From: Spirometra erinaceieuropaei
Lineage: Eukaryota > Platyhelminthes > Cestoda > Diphyllobothriidea > Diphyllobothriidae
Direction of reading: 5' to 3'
Length of the DNA: 64,000 nucleotides
NCBI GenBank assembly: GCA_902702965.1
Contig: CACRXP010000705.1
Span: forward strand, 31,020 to 95,019
The notes beneath the pieces are model-generated. The model was not told where the DNA came from and did no database searches. It saw only the letters and a program-made list of their open reading frames with translations. The position numbers were made by a program, and so were the translations under genes. Numbering within the stretch: the first letter of the stretch is position 1; each line of letters opens with the position of its first letter. Positions 23,961 through 36,540 of this stretch are shown in pieces.

Positions 23961-24015
23961 GCACTGTCCAATCAGTTTGCAATGAGGTTTGCAACAGTCG
24001 TCCGCGTAGAGCAGA
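23961..24015 (-). pseudogene. Candidate EGF-like exon, unit 2
   Basis: Minus strand YADDCCKPHCKLIGQC then L and a stop. It aligns with the open version in unit 1 (14,641-14,700). A KASYDD-containing frame follows at 23771-23971 in another phase. Whether this is a spliced exon is unresolved. Confidence 0.28.
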
Positions 24016-25148
24016 CACAGGAGGTCATGATGTGCGTAAGCTGAGCACGCTGTGGTGTCGTAATGAACTCCAAATAATCAACATCCATTTCGACTGGTGC
24101 GATATAAACGGGCCACTGCAATTTTGACATGCTTGCGTCATAATTTGCACAGTTTCCACTCAGCCCTAATTTTAGTAACTGCCGTATTGCGTAACCTCAT
24201 TTTAGTGCTGTTCTTACATTCTCATATCGAAGAGTATTCATCGTACCCCATCATCTCGAGAAAAAAATTCCTTATCATCATATCAACTCTCATTGACTAG
24301 GGTTTTCTTGGAAGTACATCAAAATCACTTATGAATATCATGCGTACACGAATATTGAGCTAGTTTTCCTTCTGAGTAAAACATTGAAAACCTGCGAAAA
24401 AAATCGTTTGCACTTAAAATATAACTTTTAGTGTTACCTTAACTGCATGTGATTGACGTACAGAATCTACTGAACTAAGAGTTAAATGCTACCGCAAACA
24501 AAATCACTTCGATAAAAAATTACTATCATATTGTTGAATTGAATTCACTAATACGATGCGCGTAAAAATGTAACCCGGTTGTCCATGTTAACAAGAAAAT
24601 ATGCACAAAAGCCAATGTTCATAAAATAATTCTAAATGCTACATAATTAACTATACTTCAACGGAGAAAACCGTCATCAAATTAATGAAACATATGGCGC
24701 AATGAGGATTTCAACTTAAAATTAAGCACTCAAAAGTGTGTCTCAAAATCCCAAACACAACGGCACTTCCTTTATCCCTCTATAGATGCTGCAGATACGG
24801 CAACCTACCCACGAGAGTACTGGGCAGACTCACAACTTAGTCATTAATAATTACTCAATCTGTATGCCTTACCACATTCTCAGGATGCTCGATTCCGTTT
24901 AATCACGCATAAAAAGGGATCACGTGCGCTTGTCTTTTTCTTACAAGCGTACATTTCTGCATGCAGAAGTTGTTTGCAAATCGAAACTATTTATCATACG
25001 TAACCACATAAGCCGTTGAATCCAAATCAAATTCAAAGTTAAATTCCATAAAAAAACCCTGTTCGGGCATACATTTATCATAGGAGTGAATGAAGTGACA
25101 TCAAAAGTGTATTGCTACGTATTGAACATCCAATATTACATTTGCAAC

Positions 25149-25516
25149 CATGTCTCTATTTCTAAGCAGGTTAAACTGTTTGTGTGGGTTACGATGTCAC
25201 GCAGAGCTTCACGAGAACAACTAGGCCATGGCCTACTACGGAAGGCTAATCTTGTGTACGTTGGAAGACGTAATATGGAGTTATTTGAGCAAGCATTTAA
25301 AGGCTCTCCTGTTCTTGTTGAAAGTGCATGGTAGACAGCCGCTTCCAGATCGTAAAAGTTGACATCGACAAGACGCAAACGGAATTTGTTCCAAATGACG
25401 CCGCATTCTGCGCGGTACTCAAATATAGCCAGAGCATTGATGTGCTTCACTCGAATTTCCAGGGCTTTTTCTTCCTTGAGGGGCTCGTTGGATGTCAGCG
25501 AACAGCCTTCTAAATT
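25149..25516 (-). CDS. Exon Y, secreted-protein gene copy 2 (368 nt)
   Basis: The exon starts after the acceptor gtgcttag, with AATTTAGAAGGCTG, in phase 0 with exon X. It is open throughout. The protein segment begins NLEGCSLTSNEP and contains FEYRAECGVIWNKFRLRLVDV and TCLEIETW. It has several cysteines (EGCS, ECGV, NACS, PSCS, LTCL), as expected of an extracellular domain, and no membrane span. The proposed donor (GACATG/gttgc) is a weak consensus, but the 368-nt length and the ACATG/GT context are the same in copies 2, 3 and 4. I recognise no domain family. Exons further 3' are expected but not resolved. Confidence 0.6.
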
Positions 25517-25841
25517 CTAAGCACATTGCATATGGTTAAGCATTGAGCTGCACAAAGCTTTGCTGTCATTGAAATTGGAGTATATTCAAGGAATTTGCAG
25601 AATCATGTTAAGTTATAATTTCAAAAGTTAGAGCATTTAAAATAACTGCCATTCTGTATTAATAGAAAAGGAAAAAACAAAATTTTTGAAAGCGGATGCG
25701 ACATTTTACTAAAGAAGCTACATAACATAGAAACATCTCCCTTTGTCCTCTAAATTCAATCTTTTAACAACAAATTGTGAATCGGATAGTAACAACTAAT
25801 GAACTTGCAGTCTACATTTATGCTTATTTATGTAAACATAC

Positions 25842-26074
25842 CGAATGCACCAAAGAATATCTTATATACGGAAAGTAAACTTTACACGCAACTGTCATAT
25901 TAAAACTCGGATGACTATTTAACCGATAGCATCCAAAAATGAAACGATCGTCCGACACTTGCAGGCGCATTCGAGTGTAGGTGATTGGAGTATGATGTAT
26001 ACTCCAAATGCCTGACGGAATTCGTTGAAGTAGATAAAAATGGTCTATGCCATCGTTTTTACATTTCATTTTCT
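25842..26074 (-). CDS. Exon X, secreted-protein gene copy 2 (233 nt)
   Basis: The exon starts after the acceptor ttttttgtag and ends TTCG before donor gtatgt. The open frame reads MKCKNDGIDHFYLLQRIPSG, then GIWSIHHTP, RLQVSD and NMTVACKVYFPYIRYSL. It ends in phase 0, matching the phase-0 start of exon Y across a 325-nt intron. NMT is a possible N-glycosylation site. The exon needs one leftover base from the exon before it, while exon 1 ends in phase 0, so at least one small exon between them is implied. No family recognised. Confidence 0.65.
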
Positions 26075-26771
26075 CTACAAAAAACGGCGAATTACTATTT
26101 TAACAATAAATCCCACGTTGTCATCTACAGGTTAACGCTCAAACGAGGAAACGACCGTGGTCATCATGATATTTCCAAAGATGTATGCTAGGAAATAATC
26201 ACATAGTGAAAAAAGTATTCGTTTTTTCTTCTAGATATTGAAATATAGAGCAGTGTTGTCAATATCTCGAAATGAGAAAAGAAGCAATGGCATGAGTGAC
26301 TCAGAAGTTAGCGTCATTTCCAATTACCACAGCAGAAGCATATTCATAAATCAAGATAAATAAACATCATTCGCACAAATAGCAGTGGACGGCATTGAGA
26401 CGAAATTAAAAACGTTTAAACAACATTTGTTGTTAAGGACCTAGCCACTTGCTATGACTTTAAGTGGTATGCCAAACCGTTTTATCAGGAACGAATATGT
26501 GTTTAAAAAAACTGGAATTATTTTATTTTTTGCGAAAAATGCTTTAAAACATTATCAAATTATCAAGTACTTTATAAAAATGTCCTAGCCTGGCGAACTA
26601 CAAACATATGTTTGCCCATCTTTGGGTAAGACCTCTACCTGGGAGTAAAATAAAATCCTCATTCTGTTCCCCTATATTCTTTAAACGAAAATTCTCTTCA
26701 GATGACTGTTATCAAATTTAAGTTTATTTGCTTTCTTAAATGGATGGAAATTAATCAAGATTCTAGATTAC

Positions 26772-26885
26772 CACGTATTTTGCATAAACAGTAAAGAGTG
26801 GCACTCCATTACCTTTAGAGTGTATGCAGCCGTGGGAGCATATTACGTGCCAAAATACAAATATTAAAGTCGACAACAGTTCCAT
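26772..26885 (-). CDS. Exon 1 (signal peptide), secreted-protein gene copy 2 (114 nt)
   Basis: 38 codons from ATG 26885. The N-terminus MELLSTLIFVFWHVICSHG is a typical signal peptide: hydrophobic core, then small or polar residues. Then GCIHSKGNGVPLFTVY follows, sharing GC.H..GNG.PL with copies 3 and 4. The donor is gtaatc. I chose this ATG rather than the longer frame to 26945 because that extension runs through the TATA box, and this Met is conserved in position in copies 3 and 4. Product inferred to enter the secretory pathway. Confidence 0.7.
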
Positions 26886-26933
26886 TGATTTGCAAAAGCC
26901 TGGTCTCCGAAAAATAGCGTTTTCCAGCATCTG

Positions 26934-26990
26934 TTTATAGTACACGAAATGCGCCAGACGGCGCTGCCAGCACTAAACCAAATTAATTGG
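26934..26990 (-). promoter_or_regulatory. Conserved core promoter, copy 2
   Basis: On the minus strand, in order: CCAAT (26990-26986), a GC-rich palindrome-like ggcagcgccgtctggcgc, then ACTATAAA (TATA box 26939-26934), 54 nt before the ATG. The same order and spacing occur in copies 3 and 4. Confidence 0.65.
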
Positions 26991-26999
26991 AGATTGCAA

Positions 27000-28500
27000 T
27001 AAATTCCATTGGCAGAATAGGCCACCCTCTGCTTTCAGGATACCACGCATGATTCGCATTTTTCTTTAGAAGGCCTCGACCATGGGAATCTTTTCGTGTC
27101 AAAATTTCGAGCTGGCTTCCTTAGCTTTCCTAAAAGATCCTATGCACGAAGCCTCGGATAAACGAAAGAAACAATTTGTTATCGACGTTTTCTGGGGATA
27201 CATCTGATGGACAATATCTGTTCACTTACGGACCTTCGCTATCTTGTTGGCCGTGCATAATACTGGTTGACTTTATTCGTGTTCTTAAGCAACCAACAAG
27301 GCACATCACAGTTATGTTGTCGCTTTATAAACGCTCAACCTTGGAGCATTTGGCAATCGAGCAGTGCAAGAAAGAAAGCCTTTATTAAGACAACATAGAA
27401 AAATGTATTTTGGCATCCTTAAAGACCGACTCATAATATTACTTCTACATCAGTGACAGACACCGAGAGCTGTCAACAATACACGTCTATATATACACGG
27501 ATGGACTTGATGTGCGACATCGCATCTTGCCTTACCTAGCATGACCTGCTAAATTTCCAGTGGACGTAGTGACAAGCTAATAATAAACAACTATTTGCAT
27601 TGGAAACCGTGTCAAAATTCTCGCTGTATGTTAAACAAATTATCCGAACGCTAAAATGTCCAATTATCTGCTGTCGGGTATGGGAATCTCTTAAGGACCA
27701 ATACGACAGGATCGCCCATTTGGATCGTACTTACCCTTGTCATAAATGGTTCTCTGCATAAACAAACGTTTCCTGTGCCTTGCGGTCCTTATGCTAGGCA
27801 GTCAATCCAAATTAGAAAATGACAAAAGCTGTTATATTGATTCACATGATATTCAGTAGAAACATTTTGTTTGCATAAAATACGTCTGTAAATGCCTGAA
27901 TATTTAAAACTCATTTGTGCTAGTTGTATCGAATGGTCGCAGTCGCAATGGAAAGAATGCTATAGCCAGGCAAACAATTGGATCAATTACTGAGTAGCAT
28001 GTGAGAACACCAGAGGAAAACGTTTGCTCTATCGTTTGATCTAAATAAAACCGTGTCATTACGATAGCTGTCACACGCTTACCTGTTGAATTATGTCGGA
28101 GGCAACTAACGTTTTCCTAGGGTGTTGCTTAATCAAGTAAAGAATTTACTAGAACACGCCTTTAGCTACTCAACCGTACAATAGTTGTAAACCTAGTGCG
28201 GCATTTATGGTGAGACGGAAGGCTTTAGCGCTCGCCAGGAGATTCCACTCAGCCAAAAACATCAAACATACAAAAGGTTCCATTACGGTTATGATTCAAA
28301 AGCATTGTGCAACTCCCTGGTGTTTATTAATGCGTTTTCTGGCGTTTGAGCGTGTATAATGTCACTCAAACCGAAGTAATTACACATCGGACTGTGAACA
28401 TTGTCTTGGAGATAAAGCATATTTCTTCCTTGAGTAAAGAAAAGAATACGAGCTAGCTTAACATAGGTCAAGTTTAAAAAGTCTTGTGCAGTTGTTCGGA
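27000..28500. other. Upstream flank of gene copy 2, repeats only
   Basis: Blocks here match the flanks of copies 3 and 4: gctttataaacgctcaacc..cagtgcaag.aagaaag at about 27,320-27,390; agtgacaagctaataataaacaactatttgcattgg at about 27,570; ttaaataaaaccgtgtcatt.. at about 28,040. No open frame is conserved among the copies, so I see no gene. Confidence 0.5.
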
Positions 28501-28980
28501 AATGTGAGGCATACTACAGGTCAGTGTGTGCACCAGACATCCGAATGCAATGCCAGAAATGCAGATCAAGTAACCGATCACAGGCCTACTTGACAGTTGC
28601 AATTGGAAGTGCAATCAAAACCCGGATAAACTTGGCCGAAATGCATGTGTTAAGGGCCTATTGTATAAGCGGGTCAGCCGATGTGAATTTTAATGCAGAG
28701 GAAGCCGTGCTTGCAGATGGCGATCAAGCAAATACAAACATGAAAAAGGAACGTGAAAAGTCGGACTTTGTGAATGACCAAACATTGATAAATTTGCGAA
28801 GCTGCGAGTTAAAAACAAAGAATAATAGGTTAAATGACGATGGCAAAAGTTGTATGTCAATGGCAAATGAATTAAAATAGCCGCACAATCACCTAAATGG
28901 CTTATACCAAACACTCTCCTAAGTGCCTTAAGCGTCCACAAACAACATATTTGGTCATTAAATGAGCTCACACAGACAAT
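28080..28980. repeat. Dispersed repeat H, copy 1
   Basis: Shared with about 30,100-31,400 and, in parts, with 44,110-44,500 and 53,340-53,990. Landmarks are gaggcaactaacgt.., tgtaaacctagtgc, and the gcgggtcagccgatgt..attttaatgcagaggaagccgtgcttg block. The 118-codon plus-strand frame at 28524-28880 is not open in the other copies, so it is not called a gene. Confidence 0.55.
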
Positions 28981-29049
28981 GCGTTTTTTGGGAACGTATA
29001 CGCCGAGTTATGTGTTGGAAACTAAAATATGACGGCGATACGTGACACT

Positions 29050-29240
29050 CTGGGCTTGAAAAACTACAGGTCCTTCCGAAAAGTTCACAGGAGGCCTATT
29101 AAAATTGTGAAGGATCTGTTGACTTTATCTTAATTATGCAAGGGTGATGAGGTTAAAATATTTACTCTTGAGCACAAATATACCTCAGGAGATTATATGC
29201 AGACCTGCTTAATTGTGAGAAATTGGATGTGTGTCCTGAA
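29050..29240. repeat. Dispersed repeat K, one of about six copies
   Basis: A gaccttt.tct.a.tgatgc..g.tg..gtta..ttactcttgag block, matching about 5,070-5,230, 31,460-31,580, 45,000-45,180, 46,610-46,700 and 48,600-48,760. Non-coding. Confidence 0.5.
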
Positions 29241-29638
29241 ATTCATGATGTCCTCGCATTTACCACAGCAGCTAGTCTGCGCATAAACTTTTTTAGACTC
29301 CCAGGTATCCGATCTCATTTGGATGTTCGCAGGTTCCTGTTATAGCATGGAGCTGGTGCTTGAAACTTACTTTCCGTCAAAAACATGTAGCGAAATCAAG
29401 AAAGCCATTTAATTGAAAACAGCATCAATTTCGCCTGACGTATAAGGCCTTAGTTTACAGGAAAGTTATATTACATCCCATTAGTGTTTTGTAAATACCC
29501 AAAACATAAGCGGGTGACACTAATTAGTTTGTAATTTTTAAATAACATGAACCTCAGCGTAAACATCTTGGAAATTTTCGAATTACTCTGATTATGTGAC
29601 TAAGTGACATTTCACCGCATATCCCATCATTAATCATC

Positions 29639-29857
29639 ATGAAAGGCATACAAGCAGACGTACTCTGCACAGTCGCGCTTTCGATTGCTGTTCTCTTCTG
29701 CCTGAACTTAACATTTGATGATTGCTATATGTCTACTTACATTTGCGCCGACGATATCGTTCGGCTCGAGCGAGAGTCGCAAGGCACATCGGAACGCGTG
29801 AGTTCAATATCCCAATTGGTTAGCGTCATCCCATCAACATATAGTAAAATCATTTAG
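29639..29857 (+). CDS. Hypothetical small secreted ORF, partly SINE-derived
   Basis: 72 codons from ATG 29639. MKGIQADVLCTVALSIAVLFC looks like a signal peptide, followed by LNLTFDDCYMSTYIC. The second half (29,739-29,806) is homologous to the SINE of this window (ctcgag.gagag..gcaaggcacatcggaacg.gtgagttc), so it would be exonised repeat. A related locus at 54,921 keeps the start (MKGIKAVVLC) but has a stop straight after. With only two copies, one broken, this may be a decayed exon or chance. Confidence 0.3.
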   Translation: MKGIQADVLCTVALSIAVLFCLNLTFDDCYMSTYICADDIVRLERESQGTSERVSSISQLVSVIPSTYSKII

Positions 29858-30099
29858 GAAAGGACAAAGGCTGCTGTCTCAAATCACATGACATCCAGTT
29901 TGCGCATTGGACTTGCTTAGCAACACGTTCTTAAATGACAGATTTTTGCAAATTCATTTACGTTAGTTGAATCAAATGGTCGCGTACACAATGGTGAGAA
30001 TGCTATGACCGTGCAATCGACCAGATCAATTATTGACTAGCGGGTGAGGACACCAGGTGAACTCGTTGGTACTCCTGTTGAATTTAAATAAAACAGTGT

Positions 30100-31500
30100 C
30101 ATTAGAAGAACTGTCAAACGCTTAGCTGTTCACCCACTTCAGAGGCAACTAACGTCATCTTAAGGTGTTGGTCAATCAACTCAGGCATTTGCTAGCGCAC
30201 TAGTTTGGCCACACAAGTATACAATCGTTGTAAACCTAATGCTACATATGTGGTGGAACAGAAGGGTTTAACGCTCACCAGGACGTTCCACTCCGCAAAA
30301 ATATCGAAAATACATAAGGTTCTTTTACCGTTAAGCTTATAAAAGCACCATGCAATGCCCTTGTGTTTTTTATGTGTTCGCCGGCGTTTGAGCACATGAA
30401 AAATCGATGGCCTCCTTACTGAAGTGTTTTTCATGTACAATGTCACTCAAAGTGATGTAATAACGCATTGGGCCCTGAGTATTTTTGCGATGATAAAACT
30501 CATTTCTTCACTGGATGAGGAACAAGATATGAGCTAGATTAGTAAAAGGTCAAGTTTAAAAAACATGTGCAGTTGTTTGGACATGGCATACTACTGGTCA
30601 ATTTGTCCACCAGACAGCCAAATCGGCCGACGGGTCGCAAATTAACTTATAGCAAGATGTATTGATATAATTATATAAGATGTATTCATATAATGCACTT
30701 GTACCACATATGCTGCAATCTTTTGGGCAATTTTAAGATTGCTTATGGTTCTCCACATTGCTCACTAGGAAAATAATTGAGTAAAGCATTGTCCGTGTTT
30801 TGAGAGGTCGTTGCAACTTTATGAATATGCAAAATGCCTAACAGAATTATTGCATTACAGAGGGATCAGGTAAATGATCAGAGGCCTAAAACACAGTTGA
30901 AATCGGGTCCATAATTGAACCACAGAAAAACCTCGTCGAAAGCAATGTGTTAATGGTCATGCATAGGAAACTGCAAACTTAAGTTTATGTCAATAAGAAA
31001 ATGATTTCACGAGGATGGTGTAATTGTGTCAGCAGGAGTGCATTGTAATGCAGAGGAAGCCGTGCTTGAAGATAGCGATTTATCAAATACAATACTGAAA
31101 AAGAAACTAGAAAGAAGGAATTTGTGAATAGTCCAACAATTGTTTACTGTCTTAAAACATCGAGAAATGTGCGAAACGGCGAGTTAAAAACAAGGAATAA
31201 GAGGACAAATGATGATGAAGAAAGGTGCCTGTCAAACGCAAATACATTAAAATGACCGCGGAATCATCATTCTGTTTTATCTGAATCCCTTTTCTCAGTG
31301 CCTCGACCGTCCAAAGAACTGCATGCATATTTCGTCACAAAAAGAGCTGACATAAATAACGAACTGTTTGGAAACGTATATGTCCACTTATGTGTTCGTA
31401 ACTAAAATATGTCAGCCGCGCTTGACAATCCGAGCTTGAAAATACTACATTTCGTCTCTAAAAGTTGACAGGAATTCTATCAAAATTGTGAAGGATCCTT
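30100..31500. repeat. Dispersed repeat H, copy 2
   Basis: Collinear with 28,080-28,980 and longer. It includes the block at 30,180-30,480 shared with 44,160-44,470, where a minus-strand frame with SVRRPS and LKR.R is partly conserved (30192-30446 and 44163-44510). The conservation is weak, so no gene is called. Confidence 0.5.
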
Positions 31501-33690
31501 AGAGCAATTCTTACTGATGCATAGGTAATAAGGTTAGAATAATTACTCTTAGGTACATACATTAAATGTGCTAAAAATAAATAAAGTGGTGTTTTTAAAA
31601 TGCATGTGATGCAGCAAAAATCTATAATGATCCAGTTACCTCAGGATGTCGGATTTCAAAGGAAAGTATTTTCGGCTGCATGCAAGACCTATACTTTGCA
31701 AAAAGTGACTACTTAAGTAGCATGCACTTTTCTCATTGATTTCGATGCCCTTGAAAATTCAATTATGTTTCATGGAAAACATGCATAAACATATTCATTC
31801 TTTTACTTATTCGGTAGAAAATCACGTCTTCTTTGCAAATTCATACTCAAAAAAGAGTAAAATTCGGTTTTAAGAAACGTTTCTGATTCCCGAATAATTT
31901 TGAACCCGACCTGCTGTTACACTTGGATTCAGGGTTTCAAAACTACAAGTTGTATATTTTCCGCGTACGGAAAACCATGCATTTCTCTACGGTGTTAAGA
32001 GAAGACCATATGAGGTTCATAAAATTAAGCAGTGGATTTGAGCAATCTTGGTAACTTTACAAGCCATATTCGTAAATGCAGGTACATGACATTTCATGCA
32101 CGGTCATTTAACATTATTAACAATCTCACAATTAGACACTCCTTTAAAACCGAATTATACTCTTATTTTGGGGGTGAAATGGGAAAAAGACGTGTTCTGC
32201 GGAAAAACACAAACGCGGTTTGCAGCTCGCTCATGGGCGTCAGCCAAAGAAAAAATTAACGATTGCTAGCGTTCGTGTTCAAAAAGCGGACGTTTTTAAA
32301 CAAAGAAAATAGTCGAACTAAACGTTTTGTAATAAAAAGAGATTTTTAAATTGTACTATTTATTGGCAGATAATTATTGATCTGTCCTTTTGATGCTGTC
32401 AACTGTTTATGAAATCTGATAAGGAAAACTGATGAGAAAATTTCTGGATGCCTTTGCCGTTGAGCATTTTTTTCGCTCATCCACATCTTTCAATGGAATG
32501 TCCTTTTCTTGTGTAGAAATATTGTTTACCTAATTATATCAGGTACAATTAGGGAAAATTTAAGGGAAAATGGACGTTGGAATATATTCGGGCAATTTTC
32601 TATGCTAATGCATGTACTACACTCCGGTTCCGCCTACGAGCGACTTTCGCGTCGGAAACATAGTAATTTACCCTCGAGTGTTTTAATAAACAGATAAAGC
32701 CGAACATGAAAATTGAACTTATATTCACTGTTAACCATAGTGATCAAACTGTTAACAAAAAGAAAACCAGACGTTTTATCACTTCGTAAATGTCAAATTA
32801 GCTGTTCAGTGCGATGTGGTGAACAGCAGTGCACTTATAAAGCATTTAAGTATTCCTTCGTTTGAATGGACTGAAACCGTTTTGTCGTTTAGAAAATTCT
32901 ACCTGATGTCGCAGAAATGACCATTACCGAAAGTTCATCTCCGGTTTTGAACATATAAAACACTACCTGCGGTGTAATTTAACTTCTACACATGCCTCAT
33001 TCAGAAAAATAGAGAACAGTATTAATAGTTTTATCAAAGCATCCCGTTTTTATATGGGCGCTCTACCGTGGATTCATAATCGAAGAATGGATTCTAATAG
33101 CGAACAAAAGCAGTACAAATCCCCACGGTGATTAAAGAAAGGCATATTCTTGCGGTTACAGTAGACATAAATGTATCGTTTAGGAATGTGAAAGAAACCG
33201 CCAAGTGTCAAATGATTATTTGGCCCCAGCGTGGAAAAATGGAAATAGCATAAGGATCCGTCAACGGCGGGCAGTATTAAGCAATTCTTAACGAGGTAAA
33301 TAACTAAGGAACGTTTTACATATTGATCGATGCTGACTTTCGTTAGGGACAGTCATTTTTCTCGAAAATGAAGTTAAGTGTTTGAGTGAGACTTCGCATG
33401 CGACCCAAACGGCATCTTCATGAAAGGAAGCGCCCGAATACTCAATACTTCGGTAAGTGCCTTCAAAAATTATCTTATTTTGAAGCTCCCAACAGACGGG
33501 TAATTCAAAATGAATCTTTATGGAAGATCAGGCGAAAACACTAAAAATCATGAGTTATTCAACAATATATCGAGTTTGATCTGAAAGTCAACTTAATCCA
33601 AATCGAATCAAAAGTTTAAATATATTTAACGGCACTTCTGTTTAACGTAAATAGGCATTGAACGGCCTAATGGCATGTCACCTTATGAAA
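31500..33690. other. No gene recognised
   Basis: Contains the dispersed repeat at about 31,650-31,890 (copies near 7,330 and 50,930) and a short gcggtttgcag repeat at about 32,210. Frames at 32032-32259 and 32509-32697 have no recognisable motif and no second copy. The rest holds nothing I can assign. Confidence 0.4.
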
Positions 33691-34220
33691 ACGCTTGTTC
33701 GTACGACGTTCCCCTCCTATGTTTGGGGGATAAAGACAGACTACCGTTGGAGGCTACACCAATGTGCATTTATTAATCCAATTGCTCCTGTGGGGCAGGA
33801 TCCATCGGCCGCACAACGAGACGCCTGGTAGAGAGGGTGCGTCAACATATGCCCGCATGCCTAGACTGACGTGAGACCCGGTCGATTTCTAGTTCGATTC
33901 TCACACAATTAATCGATACGAACCACCGAGTCGATGCCAAGAAAGCATTTCAGGTTGTCTACCGGACACCATCATGGATCTCTAAATGCCTACGCCAACG
34001 GATACTAACAACGGCCGGGGCAGAAATTGGAGTTATGCTCTTAGAAACCCTGACACAAGCGCTCTCTGCCGCCTCTCTCCGCCACAAATCCCTCATCAAG
34101 ATGCTGGGTGTACTCAATCCAAGAACATCACTCAAAGACTCACTTACCCCTTCCCTTAGGTCTGACGTCGAACAACCACCGACCTCGTCATGCGGGCGGC
34201 GTGGGGATGATAAGTGTTAG
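33690..34220 (+). pseudogene. Penelope-like element GIY-YIG endonuclease fragment, second lineage
   Basis: The plus-strand frame reads NCSCGAGSIGRTTRRLVERV, a stop at 33867-33869, then RETRSISSSILTQLIDTNHR, AFQVVYRTPSW and LRQRILTTA. This resembles the PLE nuclease type with CxCG..YIGRT.R.L.ER...H.P, followed by a helical DXXHRVD.. segment. YIG has become SIG. The frame is otherwise open to 34220. It differs clearly from the PLE 1 and PLE 2 nucleases, so it is a separate PLE family. No RT or terminal repeats were found beside it. Confidence 0.65.
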
Positions 34221-34739
34221 TGACTTAATAGCCCTTGAGACATGTATAAACACTACTGATTTTGTACATGTTCACTCCATCATGTAATTGTGTTGTCCTA
34301 ACGAAGAATTACCGAAAACACGTGTTTTCCAGCTTAACGTTTCAAGTGAAACATGGGAATGTTTGCGGAACTTACACAAACGATTAGTGCAGTTAGCCTA
34401 AACAGCTTACGGTACGAAATTGCACTCCAGTTGGTCGTGTGATTGAAAGTTTAAATGCGCACACGTTCATTAGTTTGAACCTGCATCGTACTAGATATAA
34501 CACCCTTTGGTAAGTTTGGCATGCATGATCTCGTCTAGACTTGACTGCTTTTGTAGCCCTTATGATTCAGCTTCTGTCTCCTCTAGCGTCACGCGTGGTC
34601 CACTCTCTTGAGTCCCAGTTTCGCTAGGCGAACGACGGATAGTTTGTCTATCAGAACCTAGCAACCCGAAATAAAACCACCACGTATGACATCTACGCTG
34701 CCCTAAGTGTTGAGTGGCATTTTATTAAGTAGAACAGAA

Positions 34740-36540
34740 GTGTCACATGGAAATATTTGCGGACCTATGACAACCGATTATTGTAGTTGACCTGGACAGC
34801 CCACGGTACGAAATTACACTCCAATAGGTCGTCTGAGTGAGAGCTTAACTGTGAACAAGTTTCACTATTTTGAACCTGCATCGTGATACGTATCGCCCAC
34901 TTTTGGTAAGAGTGGCATGCATGACCTCGTCTAGGCTTAACGGAGTGCTTGTTGAAGCCTTTGTGATTCAGATTCTGTCTCCTCTAGTGTCACGCGTGGT
35001 CCACTGTCTTGAGCCCCAGTTTCGCCAGACGAACGACGGATAGTTTGTCTATTAGAACCTGGCAACCCGAAATAAAACAACCACGTGTGGCATCTACGCT
35101 GCCCTAAGTGTTGAGTGGCATTTTATTAAGTAGAACATAACTCTGGCTGCGAAGGTGAATTTCAGCGTTTTTTGTAAAAGATTCGATGGAAAAACGGTTT
35201 TGGTGGAACCCAACGACAATAGGATTGGTGGCCATGTAGCGTAATATATGTTCTCTTTGTATTTCGCAAACTTTAAATGCATATTATAGATATCATATCC
35301 TACAACAGTGAACATGTTTTAGTACTGCAGATTTCTGCTGTCTAATGGATGTATAGACTTGCGAGAAATTAGCTTAGCAAAAGGCACTAGGGCTTAGAGC
35401 AGAAAGGGAAACAAGTTTGCACTTAAGGAGAATGTTGCCGTTGTTAATTGAGCACACGTATGCAGGCCGTCATAAATTGCCTTGGAGGACATATGCAAAC
35501 GACCGTTGTCTGCTTGAATTCCCAACGGGATTATGCATAATCTGATCACGTAAGAAATTAACGATATTCGCGGATATCAGTATTCTAAAATTTAAGCAAC
35601 ACAACACATTGTATTTTATATTGTGCAGAAGATTCGTTCCAGAATATAAGAAAATTTGTTGATTCTACTTACCTGGTTAAGCGGTCTACGTCCATTAAGC
35701 TGTTTGACATTTGTAGCCCATGTTCTGTTTAGGAAATGTCAATGTTTCCTTGGAGACGCAAAAGAACATTTCGGAAGAATAAAAAGTGTATTATCGACAC
35801 AGTATACGCAGATAGTAAATAACAGGCAAATAACAAATATGCTAAAAGATGTGTGTTTTATACTGTAAAATAACATTAAGCTTACACTGGCAATAATGAG
35901 GGATGAAAGGATTAACAAATAAATAATATTTTTTAAACTGCATTTAGGAGGCTGCAATATGAAACTGAAGGTTTTACTCAGTGGAATATGTTTAACGAAC
36001 CGGCACAGGATTCAAAACAATAAGACAAAAAGCAATTGAAAAAACGTATTGAATAATTCACGTGCAAAATTTGATCGTGATGGACGAGAGAGGTTAAATA
36101 AAAATAACCTGTCACTGACCTCGCAAGAATTTATTATCTGCAAAATATCTGAAAACCAAATATTTCCCTGTCCGAATCACGTCTGTAAATAGTAAGACCC
36201 ATCTTATCTTAGCTCAGATAGATTAACGGAATTCAAACTTCCTCTAGCGTACCTCATCAACGTCAAGTCATACAGCTCCCTTTTGTATTACAGATATCCG
36301 AGTTTGAATGAGTCAATCGGATTAAATCCTCTTCTCTTTGGACACGAAGTCGTTTGTTCGGATCTTTCCGACCGTATTTGACGCAAGATGTCTTGCACAG
36401 GAATATTTAGGAGCCACAAAATAAAACCCATACACCGCTCATGTGTCAACACCCAGTGAGTTTGTTCTTATTCTACTTCAGCCATGCAAAACAAATCATA
36501 GAATATTATATTACTCAACTACATATGAAATACATTTCAC
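34740..36540. repeat. Modules A and B in unit 3, first pair
   Basis: A (34,740-35,640) and B (35,640-36,540) in the usual order. The gaacgacggatagtttgtctat and cataattgac-type landmarks match the other copies. No conserved frame was identified with confidence. Confidence 0.6.

Larger units (their letters stand above)
20620..28500 (-). repeat. Segmental gene unit, copy 2 (exons open)
   Basis: Order: partial A (20,630-20,950), sequence matching 37,370-37,620, A (21,640-22,520), B (22,520-23,520), C block with EGF-like candidate, exons Y, X and 1, promoter, and upstream blocks to about 28,500. All three recognised exons are open and keep their splice sites. Boundaries are approximate. Confidence 0.65.

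Noticed and set aside
28524..28880. 118-codon plus-strand frame
   Set aside because: Lies in repeat H; the copies at about 30,900 and 53,450 have stops and shifts.
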